DNA from: Erwinia persicina NBRC 102418
GTDB taxonomy: Bacteria > Pseudomonadota > Gammaproteobacteria > Enterobacterales > Enterobacteriaceae
Reading direction: 5' to 3'
DNA: 64,000 nt
Assembly: GCF_001571305.1 (NCBI RefSeq)
Contig: NZ_BCTN01000018.1
Location: 48,590 to 112,589 of the forward strand
Shown: positions 38,876 through 47,482 of the stretch, piece by piece
Numbering within the stretch: position 1 is the stretch's first letter
Layout: every line of letters begins with the position of its first letter
Position numbers and translations under genes: made by a program
The notes under the pieces: generated by a model
Told to the model about the DNA's origin: nothing
What the model saw: the letters and a program-made list of their open reading frames with translations, nothing else
Database searches by the model: none

Positions 38876-39507
38876 TGGTCTTCCACTTCATACTGCACGG
38901 ATAACTGCCCTTTCTTCTCTTTAACACGGGTGATGTGTACCAGGCCAACCTGCGCGGTCGTCAGCACGTGTGTGCCGCCGCAGGCAAAGGCGGGAAGCGA
39001 TCCCCAGGTCACGTTGCGCAATCCCGCCAGCTCACTCACTACCCGGGGGAGATCGGCGGCGACCAGCTCGCGTGTAAGCCGTTCCAGTGCCGCCCTCTCC
39101 ACCTCAGCTGAGGTTATACCGGGTGCGAAAACTATCCGGCCCGCACCAGGACGGTGATCGCCTTTGGTGGCATGCCAGCCAAACTGTTCACCGGCCACGC
39201 CGATCAGATGCCCCGCAGAATGCATTTGCGTGTGCCGTCTGCGGACCTCTGCGTCGACGACCAGGGTAGTGGCCCCCGTAGGGACGGGCGTGGCCAGCAG
39301 GTGGATTACCTGACCCTCTTCCTGACTGATTTTCACCACCTCTGCCCCGCCCAGCGTGCCGCGATCGGAGGGCTGGCCACCGCCCTGTGGATGAAACAGC
39401 GTGGAAGCGAGAATGACACGGTAATGACCGCTGTCATCCGGTTCACAGCGCAGGACCTCAGTGGTCATTTCAAGGCTGTCGCTGTAGTAATAGGCTTTTT
39501 CTGTCAT
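38872..39507 (-). CDS. AlaX-type alanyl-tRNA editing protein
   Basis: The 211-residue protein carries the editing-domain metal sites of AlaX: HSAGH (about residue 95) and CGGTH (about 190). AlaX proteins hydrolyse Ser- or Gly-tRNA(Ala) formed by mischarging. ATG 39507 (MTEKAYYYSD) is the family start; a longer ATG at 39579 is possible. Its end overlaps the convergent serine dehydratase gene by 4 bp, and the pairing of a serine-degrading enzyme with a serine-mischarging editor is notable. Confidence 0.85.
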   Translation of the reverse strand: MTEKAYYYSDSLEMTTEVLRCEPDDSGHYRVILASTLFHPQGGGQPSDRGTLGGAEVVKISQEEGQVIHLLATPVPTGATTLVVDAEVRRRHTQMHSAGHLIGVAGEQFGWHATKGDHRPGAGRIVFAPGITSAEVERAALERLTRELVAADLPRVVSELAGLRNVTWGSLPAFACGGTHVLTTAQVGLVHITRVKEKKGQLSVQYEVEDH

Positions 39508-39746
39508 GGGGGGGTCAGACTCTCCAGGTGGACGGAATGCAGGCTGTAAATTAGCATCTCTCAATAACAAATTAAACAAAATGTTGAAATTGATACCTGA
39601 AAAACGCCATTAATCAACAACAGGGGTAATTTACTCGTTGTGACGTACGTCGCCGGAACAGAGACAATATGCCAGCCCATTCAGCGGTTTTTTATCTCGC
39701 TGTTTTAGTCCATGCTGGTTACCCCTTTTCTTTCAGAGACGATGCT

Positions 39747-40568
39747 ATGACTAAAAATCTGAATAAAGACACCCAGGTCTGTATGTCACTGGCGGCGCGC
39801 CCTGGCAACTTTGGCACCCGTTTCCATAATTATCTGTACGATGCTCTCGATCTTGATTACCTCTATAAAGCCTTTACTACCCGGGATCTGACGGCGGCCA
39901 TCGGCGGCGTTCGCGCGCTGGGTATACGGGGTTGCGCCATCTCAATGCCATTTAAAGAGGAGTGTATTCCGCTACTGGATGAGCTGGATGCCTCCGCCAG
40001 CGCCATCAACTCGGTCAATACCATCGTTAACACAGATGGCTATCTGAAGGCGTATAACACTGACTACATCGCCATCGTCAGCCTGCTGAAGCAGTATCAG
40101 GTGAACACCGGGCTGACTTTCGCCCTTCGCGGTAGCGGCGGTATGGCAAAAGCCGTGGCCTGTGCCTTAAAAGACAGCGGATTCAGTCAGGGAGTGATCG
40201 TTGCACGTAACGAGACCCGGGGCCGTGAGCTCGCTGCGCTGTACGGTTTTGAATGGCGTGCCAGCCTTGATGGATTACAGCCCGGACTGCTGATCAATGC
40301 CACCCCCACCGGAATGGCGGGTGGCATTGATGCCAACGTGCTGTCATTTGATACGACCACGATTGATGCGGCGAGCGTGATCTTTGAAGTGGTCGCGCTA
40401 CCTGAGCTGACGCCACTGGTGCGCTATGCACGCAGTCAGGACAAAACGACGATCACCGGTTCTGAAGTGTTTGCTATTCAGGCCGTAGAGCAATTTGCCC
40501 TGTACACCGGGGTGCGCCCGGATGATGTGCTCTTTCGCAAGGCCGCAGAGCACGCGCGCCTGGGATAG
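39747..40568 (+). CDS. Shikimate dehydrogenase-like protein (SdhL/HI0607 type)
   Basis: The 273-residue protein matches the HI0607 group of shikimate dehydrogenase-like enzymes. The N-terminus NLNKDTQVCMSLAARPGNFG, the catalytic Lys in GCAISMPFKEE (about residue 70), the Asp in YNTDYIAI (about 105) and the NAD(P) loop GSGGMAKAV (about 131) are clear. HI0607 is slow on shikimate and its real substrate is uncertain. ATG 39747 fits the family; the upstream 39669 start adds residues unlike it. It is convergent with the Y1-HisRS fusion gene. Confidence 0.85.
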   Translation: MTKNLNKDTQVCMSLAARPGNFGTRFHNYLYDALDLDYLYKAFTTRDLTAAIGGVRALGIRGCAISMPFKEECIPLLDELDASASAINSVNTIVNTDGYLKAYNTDYIAIVSLLKQYQVNTGLTFALRGSGGMAKAVACALKDSGFSQGVIVARNETRGRELAALYGFEWRASLDGLQPGLLINATPTGMAGGIDANVLSFDTTTIDAASVIFEVVALPELTPLVRYARSQDKTTITGSEVFAIQAVEQFALYTGVRPDDVLFRKAAEHARLG

Positions 40569-40577
40569 GCGCTTCAC

Positions 40578-42461
40578 TCAGAGATTAAGACTCTGGCTCA
40601 AAAGAGCGATCATGGTGCTGTCACTGCCGGACTGCTTAAGATGGCGATCGCTATCGTAGATCTCCAACGGCTCGTGCGGATAGTCCTCCGGTACAACAAT
40701 AATAAACCGCCCTCCCTGGCGCTCGGCATTGCGTTTCGACGCAGTAATACGCATTGCTGAGCAGTCATTGACGATGCTCAACTGCGGGAAGGCGGCTCTC
40801 AGTCTTCGCCCCAGAGCCAGCGCACACGCCCTCACCGTCCATGAGCACGAGATAATCACCACATCGGTCATACGTGGCTTCAGCATCGTTTTATTAGTGA
40901 GCTGCTGAAGTCGCATTAATGGCTCCAGCATAAAGGCGAAACCAAAGGCAAATGTTTCCCGCCCGATGAGTTCGCTGGCGCAGCGATCGTAGCGGCCGCC
41001 GCGACACAGCAGGCTTCCCTCCTCCAGCCTGTCGCTGTGCCACTCAAAAAGGGTATGGCAGTAGGCATTAGCCGGGTAAAGCGCCTTATCCACCACAAAG
41101 GGGATACCTGCCCGGGTTAATGCAGCCATTAATGACTCAAAGCGCTGCATCGACGATGTCGAAATAAAATCGCCGGGCTCGGGTGCCTGGGTTTGCAACG
41201 TCGCCAGCAGGCTGTCGGTGGACTGCAGCAGTTGCTCCGGTCTGTCAGCAAGCCAGTCTATCCACTGCGCCTGGAAGAGAAAAATAAACGGCTGATAGTA
41301 CTGACGCAATGCGTCTCGAAAAGCAGCAAAATCCCGGGCACTGCCCAGCGTATTAATTTTTAGCTCAATATGGTTTTCCAGCCGCAGGGATTTGAAGAAA
41401 TCATACTGCATGATGAACTGCTCAAGTTCGATATCCACCCTGGGATAACCAAAAGCCTCCACGCCAAGCTGCTGGTACTGCTCGACAGGGGTATGCTCGC
41501 CTCTGCGCACACGAAACATCGTCCCCAGATACCAGAGTTTGCTGGTTGACTGCAGATCCCGGTGCGCTTCAATCGCATGCAGACATCCCTGCGTCCCTTC
41601 GCGCCGTAATAAAGCCGAGTGCTCGCCACCAATACGGCACGCCCCCGCGTCTCCCTGAGCAAAGTCAGGGGGGCGTGTTAATGCTCCTTCTTTTTCCAGC
41701 AGAGGCAGGCGTATTTCCTGATAGCAGTAGCGCTGCAGCAGCTGCGATGCCTGGTTTTCAATCCACACCCAATCCAACACCTGATTATGATAATACTTTC
41801 TTGGCCGCCCACACTGACGCGGTCTGACCCGGCGATGAAGCGATATTTCCTGCTGCTGACAATACTGCGATGTACCCAGCACACAGTTTTGACTGAGACA
41901 ATTTTTGATTTTGTCTGATACCGCCGCACTGAGCGGTATCTGCATAAAGCGACGGTACTGTAACGCCCGGGCTGAGGGCGTTTTCCCGAGTTTTAGATAC
42001 TCTTCATGGAAGGTGAGACGGGCTATATGCTCCTCACCAATATTGTGCCGGTAGCTACTTCCTTTTGATAAGTACGGCTTATCTTCTTTAGCACTGTCAA
42101 CAAACTGTTGAGCCAGTAAAAAATAAGCCCCCGGTTCAATCAGGGAGCTATTGTAACGCCCCTCCCACAGCGCCCCACTACGATGATATTTTTGATTGAA
42201 ATAGCGCACATAGCTGCGACCGATATGCTGAACAAGGCGGCTGAGATCCTCTTTACTGCCAGGCGTTAATAGCAGAAAAAACTCTTTTGCATGCAGAGAG
42301 TAAGCATGTAACTCACAGGAATAGAGTGCAAACGCCCGATCAAGACTAATAAGAAAAACATCACAATCCATCTCATCCATAAAGATAAAATCATGATTAT
42401 GCCCTTTTAGCTGTATAAGCTGCGGCAGACCCTGAATATAGATTCGTTCTTTTCTGGACAT
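40578..42461 (-). CDS. Fusion of a dead Y1 (IS200-like/RAYT) transposase domain to a HisRS paralogue
   Basis: Residues 1-222 align with 230-residue Y1 transposases through to the GRPRK end, including RSYVRYFNQKYHRSGALWEGRY. The HUH site, normally NHVH, is KEFF (59-62), and the nucleophilic Tyr of RYIELNP is Phe120, so cleavage activity should be absent. Residues 228-620 form a HisRS-like catalytic core plus anticodon-type domain. Histidine-pocket residues remain: Glu288 and Thr290 in REGT, Arg317, Gln331 and Glu335. The HisA motif LVRGLDYY is replaced, and the motif 3 Arg is Pro514, so aminoacylation is unlikely. AGGGTGAT precedes ATG 42461. The gene diverges from the hdc operon and may encode a histidine-responsive regulator (inference). 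The frame is intact for 1,884 bp, so it is not a pseudogene. Confidence 0.9.
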   Translation of the reverse strand: MSRKERIYIQGLPQLIQLKGHNHDFIFMDEMDCDVFLISLDRAFALYSCELHAYSLHAKEFFLLLTPGSKEDLSRLVQHIGRSYVRYFNQKYHRSGALWEGRYNSSLIEPGAYFLLAQQFVDSAKEDKPYLSKGSSYRHNIGEEHIARLTFHEEYLKLGKTPSARALQYRRFMQIPLSAAVSDKIKNCLSQNCVLGTSQYCQQQEISLHRRVRPRQCGRPRKYYHNQVLDWVWIENQASQLLQRYCYQEIRLPLLEKEGALTRPPDFAQGDAGACRIGGEHSALLRREGTQGCLHAIEAHRDLQSTSKLWYLGTMFRVRRGEHTPVEQYQQLGVEAFGYPRVDIELEQFIMQYDFFKSLRLENHIELKINTLGSARDFAAFRDALRQYYQPFIFLFQAQWIDWLADRPEQLLQSTDSLLATLQTQAPEPGDFISTSSMQRFESLMAALTRAGIPFVVDKALYPANAYCHTLFEWHSDRLEEGSLLCRGGRYDRCASELIGRETFAFGFAFMLEPLMRLQQLTNKTMLKPRMTDVVIISCSWTVRACALALGRRLRAAFPQLSIVNDCSAMRITASKRNAERQGGRFIIVVPEDYPHEPLEIYDSDRHLKQSGSDSTMIALLSQSLNL

Positions 42462-42868
42462 ATCACCCTGGAATTTATGTATAAAAACTTAAGTGAATAT
42501 CAAAAGATTCGGCGCTATTTATTTTTAATTAGCTATTGTGGCAGGGTGCATGAAAGCGTCTGCCATTGTCAATATATCAACTGTAAATTAATCACCCTCG
42601 TTTGATGTGAATTTATTGTTAATTAAAAAACACAAAAACGAGATAACTCCGCCCCCCTTGAATGAGAGGCAAATAAAAAAGGGGACGGAGTCATTAGTTT
42701 ATATTTTGCATAAAAAACACACTATTTTCCGGCATTAAAATACATAATGTGCCTTTTATCCTCTCGGTCCTCTAAAAATATCGCTCCCCCTTTCTTAGAA
42801 TCACTCCCATCTCGGTGAGACCGCCTGGTTATCACTTTTTTTATGGCAACGACTACAGGACATTCAAT
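42462..42868. promoter_or_regulatory. Divergent control region of the hdc locus
   Basis: This 407-bp AT-rich stretch separates the fusion gene from the antiporter gene and must hold both promoters. No ORF with a run of histidine codons is seen, so a his-type leader-peptide attenuator is unlikely. It contains a long inverted repeat (separate entry) and two copies of ATCACCCT, at 42463 and 42591. Confidence 0.55.
42646..42691. repeat. Large imperfect inverted repeat in the hdc control region
   Basis: ACTCCGCCCCCC (42646-42657) faces GGGGACGGAGT (42681-42691); after one C-A mismatch the arms pair over 10 bp with a loop of about 23 nt. GC-rich arms inside AT-rich DNA make it stand out. It resembles the hairpins recognised by Y1 transposases, so it is a candidate target for the neighbouring fusion protein. 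A structured mRNA leader is an alternative. Confidence 0.5.
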
Positions 42869-44218
42869 ATGGGAACCATGAGTGCGGCTAAAGCACATAA
42901 AATGGGCGTCGTGGCGCTTACGCTGGTCACCGCATCAAATATGATGGGGTCAGGGGTATTTATGCTACCGACTAACCTTGCAGGGGTCGGTTATATTTCG
43001 CTTTGGGGATGGCTCTTCACCATAATTGGTGTCATCGCCTTAGCCCTGGTTTTTTCTAAGACGAGTCTGATTACTCCGCGTACCGGGGGAATTGTCGCCT
43101 ATGCCAGTGATGCCTTCGGTCCTTTCATCGGTTTCCAGACCACCGTGTGCTACTGGATCAGCGCCTGGGTCGGCAACGTGGCGTTGCTGGTCGCCGGGGT
43201 CGGTTATCTCAGCTATTTCTTCCCTGAATTGAAAAACCCGTCGATCGGCAGTGTCGTGGCGATTGTGATCCTGTGGGGATTTATCGTGCTCGCCAGCTTC
43301 GGCGCGCGGGTCGCCGGGCGCGCGCAGTCCTTTACCGCCAGCTGTATGCTGGTGGTGGTACTGGGCATTGGCGTGGTTGGCTGGTTCTGGTTCGATCCGA
43401 CCCTGTTCTCTCAGGTGTATAACGGCACAGGAAAAAGCGACACATCTGCCATTATCACGGCGGCATCTATCGCGCTCTGGGGTTTTCTGGGCGTTGAATC
43501 TGCAGTGGTCTCCAGCGGTCAGGTGGAAAAGCCGGAATACACCGTTCCGCGCGCGACGGTATACGGTTTACTCATTGCCTCCGTCTGCTATGTCGGAAGC
43601 TGTACCGTGATTATGGGTCTGGTGCCACATAATGAACTGGTGAACTCTGCGGCTCCCTTCGCCGATGCAGCACGCTATATGTTCGGCAAAACTGCCGGTA
43701 ACGTCGCCTCTGCACTGAGTATTATTGCCTGCTTCGGCTCCATATCAGGCTGGTTGATTTTACAGTCGGAAGGCCCACGCGCAGGGGCTCAACAGGGCCT
43801 CTTCCCGAAATTTTTCTCTGACGTGAATAAAAATGACGTCCCCATGAAAAGCCTGATTTTTACCGGGATACTGATGACCCTGGTATTGCTGATGACGGCC
43901 TCTCCTAACCTGGCTAAACAGTTCGAGACCGTCATTCTGATGTCAGTCTTTGCCTCACTGCTGCCTTATATGTACGCCTTGATTTCCCTGCCCATTATTA
44001 TGGTTTCCAAAAAGATGAACCGTGGACGCAGCTTTATGTTTTACAGCGTCATGGTTGTTATCGGAATGATTTACAGCATTTTCGCCATGCTTGGATCGGG
44101 CACGGACTCGATGTTCTGGGGTGTCGTCATGATCATGATCACCATTCCCCTTTTCTGCTTTGTTGCCGCAGGGCGCAGTAAAAAAGGCGTCGGCATCCTC
44201 TATCTGGATGAAAAATAA
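42869..44218 (+). CDS. Amino acid antiporter, probable histidine/histamine exchanger
   Basis: The 449-residue protein has 12 helices of the basic amino acid/polyamine antiporter branch (CadB, AdiC, PotE). The N-terminal SNMMGSGVFMLPTNLAGVG is the unwound substrate-binding helix, and FLGVESAVVSSGQVEKPEYT matches helix 6. ATG 42869 follows AGGA at 9 bp. It is 40 bp upstream of histidine decarboxylase in the same orientation, so histidine-in/histamine-out exchange is the natural role, giving proton consumption and acid resistance. The substrate is inferred from context. Confidence 0.85.
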   Translation: MGTMSAAKAHKMGVVALTLVTASNMMGSGVFMLPTNLAGVGYISLWGWLFTIIGVIALALVFSKTSLITPRTGGIVAYASDAFGPFIGFQTTVCYWISAWVGNVALLVAGVGYLSYFFPELKNPSIGSVVAIVILWGFIVLASFGARVAGRAQSFTASCMLVVVLGIGVVGWFWFDPTLFSQVYNGTGKSDTSAIITAASIALWGFLGVESAVVSSGQVEKPEYTVPRATVYGLLIASVCYVGSCTVIMGLVPHNELVNSAAPFADAARYMFGKTAGNVASALSIIACFGSISGWLILQSEGPRAGAQQGLFPKFFSDVNKNDVPMKSLIFTGILMTLVLLMTASPNLAKQFETVILMSVFASLLPYMYALISLPIIMVSKKMNRGRSFMFYSVMVVIGMIYSIFAMLGSGTDSMFWGVVMIMITIPLFCFVAAGRSKKGVGILYLDEK

Positions 44219-44258
44219 AAAAGTTACTTTATCCGTTAACTGTAAGAAGGAATAGCAA

Positions 44259-45395
44259 ATGACGTTATCTATTGAAGATCAAAATAAGCTGGATGCTTTC
44301 TGGTCGTACTGTGTAAAAAACCAATATTTTAATATCGGATATCCTGAATCAGCAGACTTTAATTATACCAATCTCGAACGATTCATGCGGTTCTCTATCA
44401 ATAACTGCGGTGACTGGAGTGAGTATTGTAATTATCTGTTGAACTCCTTCGACTTTGAAAAAGAAGTCATGGCGTATTTTGCGCAATTGTTCAAAATCCC
44501 CTTTGAAAAAAGCTGGGGCTATGTGACGAATGGTGGTACGGAAGGAAATATGTTTGGCTGCTATCTTGGCCGTGAGATTTTCCCTGATGGCACACTCTAC
44601 TATTCAAAAGATACCCACTACTCCGTCGCCAAAATTGTTAAGTTACTGCGGATCAAGTCACGGCTGGTGGAATCGCTGCCAAATGGCGAAGTGGATTACG
44701 ATGATTTGATAAAAAAAATCACAATGGATAAAGAGCAGCATCCGATTATTTTTGCCAATATTGGCACTACCGTTCGCGGCGCCATTGATGATATTGCTCT
44801 TATCCAGCAGCGCCTGAAAGATGCAGGCTTCAAACGTGAGGACTACTATCTGCACGCTGATGCCGCGCTGAGCGGTATGATCCTGCCTTTCGTCGACGAT
44901 CCGCAGGGCTTCACCTTTGCAGACGGCATCGACTCAATCGGCGTCTCTGGCCATAAGATGATTGGTTCGCCTATCCCCTGCGGCATTGTCGTGGCGAAAA
45001 AAGCCAATGTGGATCGCATCTCCGTCGAAATTGACTACATTTCCGGCCACGATAAAACCATCACGGGCTCCCGTAACGGCCATACGCCGATGATGATGTG
45101 GGAAGCGATCCGCAGCCACAGCCATGCCGACTGGAAACGGCGTATCACCCACAGCCTGAATATGGCTCAGTACGCCGTCAGTCGTCTGCAGGAAGCAGGG
45201 ATCAATGCCTGGTGTAATAAAAACTCGATTACAGTGGTCTTCCCCTGCCCGTCTGAGGCCGTCTGGAAAAAACACTGCCTCGCCACCTCTGGTGAGGTCG
45301 CCCACCTGATCACCACAGCCCACCATCTCGACACCAGTAAAATTGATGCACTCATCGATGATGTGATTGCTGACAGTGTCATGAACGCTGCCTGA
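44259..45395 (+). CDS. hdc: PLP-dependent histidine decarboxylase
   Basis: The 378-residue enzyme has exactly the length of the Morganella/Raoultella-type histidine decarboxylase. The internal-aldimine lysine is Lys233 in SGHKMIG, with [10 protein letters not shown] (about residue 170) and HADAALSG (about 198) around the cofactor. It converts histidine to histamine and CO2, consuming a proton. AAGAAGGAA precedes ATG 44259. Flanking genes are an antiporter and a HisRS paralogue, the same kind of cluster as in Gram-negative histamine producers. No siderophore genes are nearby, so acid stress or histamine release is more likely than siderophore synthesis. Confidence 0.95.
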   Translation: MTLSIEDQNKLDAFWSYCVKNQYFNIGYPESADFNYTNLERFMRFSINNCGDWSEYCNYLLNSFDFEKEVMAYFAQLFKIPFEKSWGYVTNGGTEGNMFGCYLGREIFPDGTLYYSKDTHYSVAKIVKLLRIKSRLVESLPNGEVDYDDLIKKITMDKEQHPIIFANIGTTVRGAIDDIALIQQRLKDAGFKREDYYLHADAALSGMILPFVDDPQGFTFADGIDSIGVSGHKMIGSPIPCGIVVAKKANVDRISVEIDYISGHDKTITGSRNGHTPMMMWEAIRSHSHADWKRRITHSLNMAQYAVSRLQEAGINAWCNKNSITVVFPCPSEAVWKKHCLATSGEVAHLITTAHHLDTSKIDALIDDVIADSVMNAA

Positions 45396-45486
45396 ACCGT
45401 CTGCCTGCCCGCCTTTGCCGGAAAAGCTTGTCAGACCGGCAGCCGGTGAGGCAGGCATCACTCGCTACAGAGGATAAGGATTTATC

Positions 45487-46758
45487 ATGAGTAAAATTCA
45501 GTCCATCCGGGGAATGCGCAGCATCCTGCCAGAGGAAACCCCGATCTGGCAGTGGCTGGAAAATAAAGTGCGGACTGTCGCTCACCGATATGGCTATCAG
45601 GAAGTTCGCCTGCCGATTCTGGAGCCGGTCTCGCTTTTCGAGCGCGCGGTGGGAGAGTCGACCGATATCGTGTCGAAAGAGATGTATAACTTCTATGACA
45701 AAAGTGGTGAGCACATTACGCTGAGGCCGGAGGGCACCAGCGGCTGCGTTCGTGCCGTGGTGGAAAACAATATGTGCTACAACACCACGCAGCGGCTGTG
45801 GTATCAGGGGCCGATGTTCCGCTATGAACGACCGCAGAAGGGGCGCTTGCGGCAATTCACCCAGTTTGGCGTTGAAACCTTCGGCATGCCGGGAGCCGAT
45901 ATTGACGCAGAGCTGATCTACATGGCCTGGGATATTTTTAAAACGCTAAACGTGGATCGCTTCATACGCCTGGAAATTAACTCGCTGGGAACACTGCCCG
46001 AGCGCAAAGAGCACCGTCAGGCGCTGGTCAGATGGTTTAATCAGCATCATGAACAGCTGGACGAGGACAGTCTGCGCCGCCTGGAGAGTAATCCGCTGCG
46101 TATTCTGGACAGCAAAAACCCGGCGATGCAGGAGATGATTGAAGGGGCCCCGCAGCTGCTGGACTTTCTTGGTGAGGCCTCGCGGCAGCATTTCGCCACG
46201 CTGCGAACGCTACTGGACAATGCAGGCATCACCTACCGCGTTAATCCACGTCTGGTCAGAGGGCTGGACTACTATACCCGCACTGTTTTTGAATGGATTA
46301 CGGATGAGCTGGGATCACAGGGAACGGTTTGTGGCGGTGGACGCTATGATGGCCTGGTTGAACTGTTCAGCGACAAGAAGCTACCGGCTTCAGGGTTTGC
46401 CATGGGTATTGAACGCCTGTTGCTGCTGTTGCAAACCACTGGCGGAGACAGCAACATCACCCACTCTCCTGATATCGTGGTGACTTACGAAGACCCGGAA
46501 CACAACATTGATGCCCTCCTGCTGGCGAACACGTTACGTCAACAGCTACCCGCTCATAAAATATTCAGTGATTTCAGCGGCTCGCGACTGAAACGTCAGC
46601 ACAGTAACGCCCTGAAAAGCGGCTGCCAATTCATTGTCACTCTCAATGCCGATCGTCGGCTGGGTCTGTGGGATTTGGTGAACAATCGCCATGAAACGCT
46701 GAGACTGGAAGAGATCGGGAAAACCATCAGCACAACCGGAAAAACGCCCTCCCGCTGA
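45487..46758 (+). CDS. Second histidyl-tRNA synthetase, hdc operon type
   Basis: The 423-residue HisRS keeps all catalytic motifs: TLRPEGTSGCVRA (motif 2 start), RYERPQKGRLRQF, the HisA motif RLVRGLDYYTRTVFEW and GFAMGIERLLLL (motif 3 Arg). It should therefore be active, unlike the fusion protein at 40578. It starts 92 bp after hdc, after an AGGATAAGG site, and closes the operon. Comparable hdc clusters carry a hisRS gene whose role is debated: protection against histidine depletion or a regulatory one. The housekeeping hisS is expected elsewhere in the genome. Confidence 0.92.
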   Translation: MSKIQSIRGMRSILPEETPIWQWLENKVRTVAHRYGYQEVRLPILEPVSLFERAVGESTDIVSKEMYNFYDKSGEHITLRPEGTSGCVRAVVENNMCYNTTQRLWYQGPMFRYERPQKGRLRQFTQFGVETFGMPGADIDAELIYMAWDIFKTLNVDRFIRLEINSLGTLPERKEHRQALVRWFNQHHEQLDEDSLRRLESNPLRILDSKNPAMQEMIEGAPQLLDFLGEASRQHFATLRTLLDNAGITYRVNPRLVRGLDYYTRTVFEWITDELGSQGTVCGGGRYDGLVELFSDKKLPASGFAMGIERLLLLLQTTGGDSNITHSPDIVVTYEDPEHNIDALLLANTLRQQLPAHKIFSDFSGSRLKRQHSNALKSGCQFIVTLNADRRLGLWDLVNNRHETLRLEEIGKTISTTGKTPSR

Positions 46759-46831
46759 ACAGCCCCCGGTGGATCGGCGTAAAACAACGGGCGCTCAGGC
46801 CCGCACTTTCCCTAACCGGTCAGTAAAAAGG

Positions 46832-47458
46832 TTAACGCTTATCCACCACCATTTTGACCGCCAGCCCGGCCAGCACAGTTCCCATCAGCCAGCGCTGGGC
46901 CTTTTGCCAGCCTGGACGGCTGGCCAGGAAGGTGGCGATGGTGCCTGCCGCGAAAACGATCAGACCGTTGACCAGCATACTGGTGAGGATTTGGGTAAAG
47001 CCCAGCGTCAGGGACTGTGCCAGCACGTTGCCCTGCTCCGGGTGGATAAACTGTGGCAGCAGCGTCAGATAGATCACCGCCGTTTTAGGATTGAGCAGAT
47101 TGGTCAGCAGCCCCATGGTAAACAGCTTACGCGGGCTGTCAGGCGGCAGATCGCGTAGCTGAAACGGTGATTTTCCACCGAACAGGGCCTGCCATGCCAT
47201 CCACAGCAGATAGGCTGCCCCGGCAAAACGCAGTGCATCATAGGCTACCGGTACCGCCATCAGCAGTGCGGTGATCCCCAGCGCGGCGCAGACCATATAA
47301 AACATAAAGCCCAGCGCCACGCCGCAAAGTGAGATATATCCTGCCCGACGCCCCTGGCAAAGCGAGCGCGAGATCAGATAGATCATGTTCGGGCCGGGCG
47401 TCAGCACCATGCCGAGAGCGATGGCGGCAAAGGGGAAAAGCTGAGAAAGCGTGACCAT
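46832..47458 (-). CDS. LysE/RhtB-family exporter
   Basis: The 208-residue protein has six helices of the LysE/RhtB family with the signature LTPGPNMIYLISRSL (about residue 20) and GLLTNLLNPKTAVIYLTLLP (about 113). Members export amino acids such as homoserine, threonine or leucine. ATG 47458 follows AGGCGG. It lies just downstream of proA in the same orientation but separated by 24 bp, so read-through is possible. The substrate is unknown. Confidence 0.88.
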   Translation of the reverse strand: MVTLSQLFPFAAIALGMVLTPGPNMIYLISRSLCQGRRAGYISLCGVALGFMFYMVCAALGITALLMAVPVAYDALRFAGAAYLLWMAWQALFGGKSPFQLRDLPPDSPRKLFTMGLLTNLLNPKTAVIYLTLLPQFIHPEQGNVLAQSLTLGFTQILTSMLVNGLIVFAAGTIATFLASRPGWQKAQRWLMGTVLAGLAVKMVVDKR

Positions 47459-47482
47459 ATTCACCGCCTGTTTTTAGTAAGG

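Noticed and set aside
40578..42461. Active RAYT or IS200 element
   Set aside because: The HUH histidines and the catalytic tyrosine are replaced, there are no flanking element ends, and the domain is fused in frame to a HisRS-like module.
42462..42868. His-operon-like leader peptide before the antiporter gene
   Set aside because: No short ORF with consecutive histidine codons and a ribosome-binding site was found in this region.
46759..47482. thrW-type tRNA attachment site beside proA
   Set aside because: No tRNA-like cloverleaf sequence is visible; the region is filled by a LysE-family gene.
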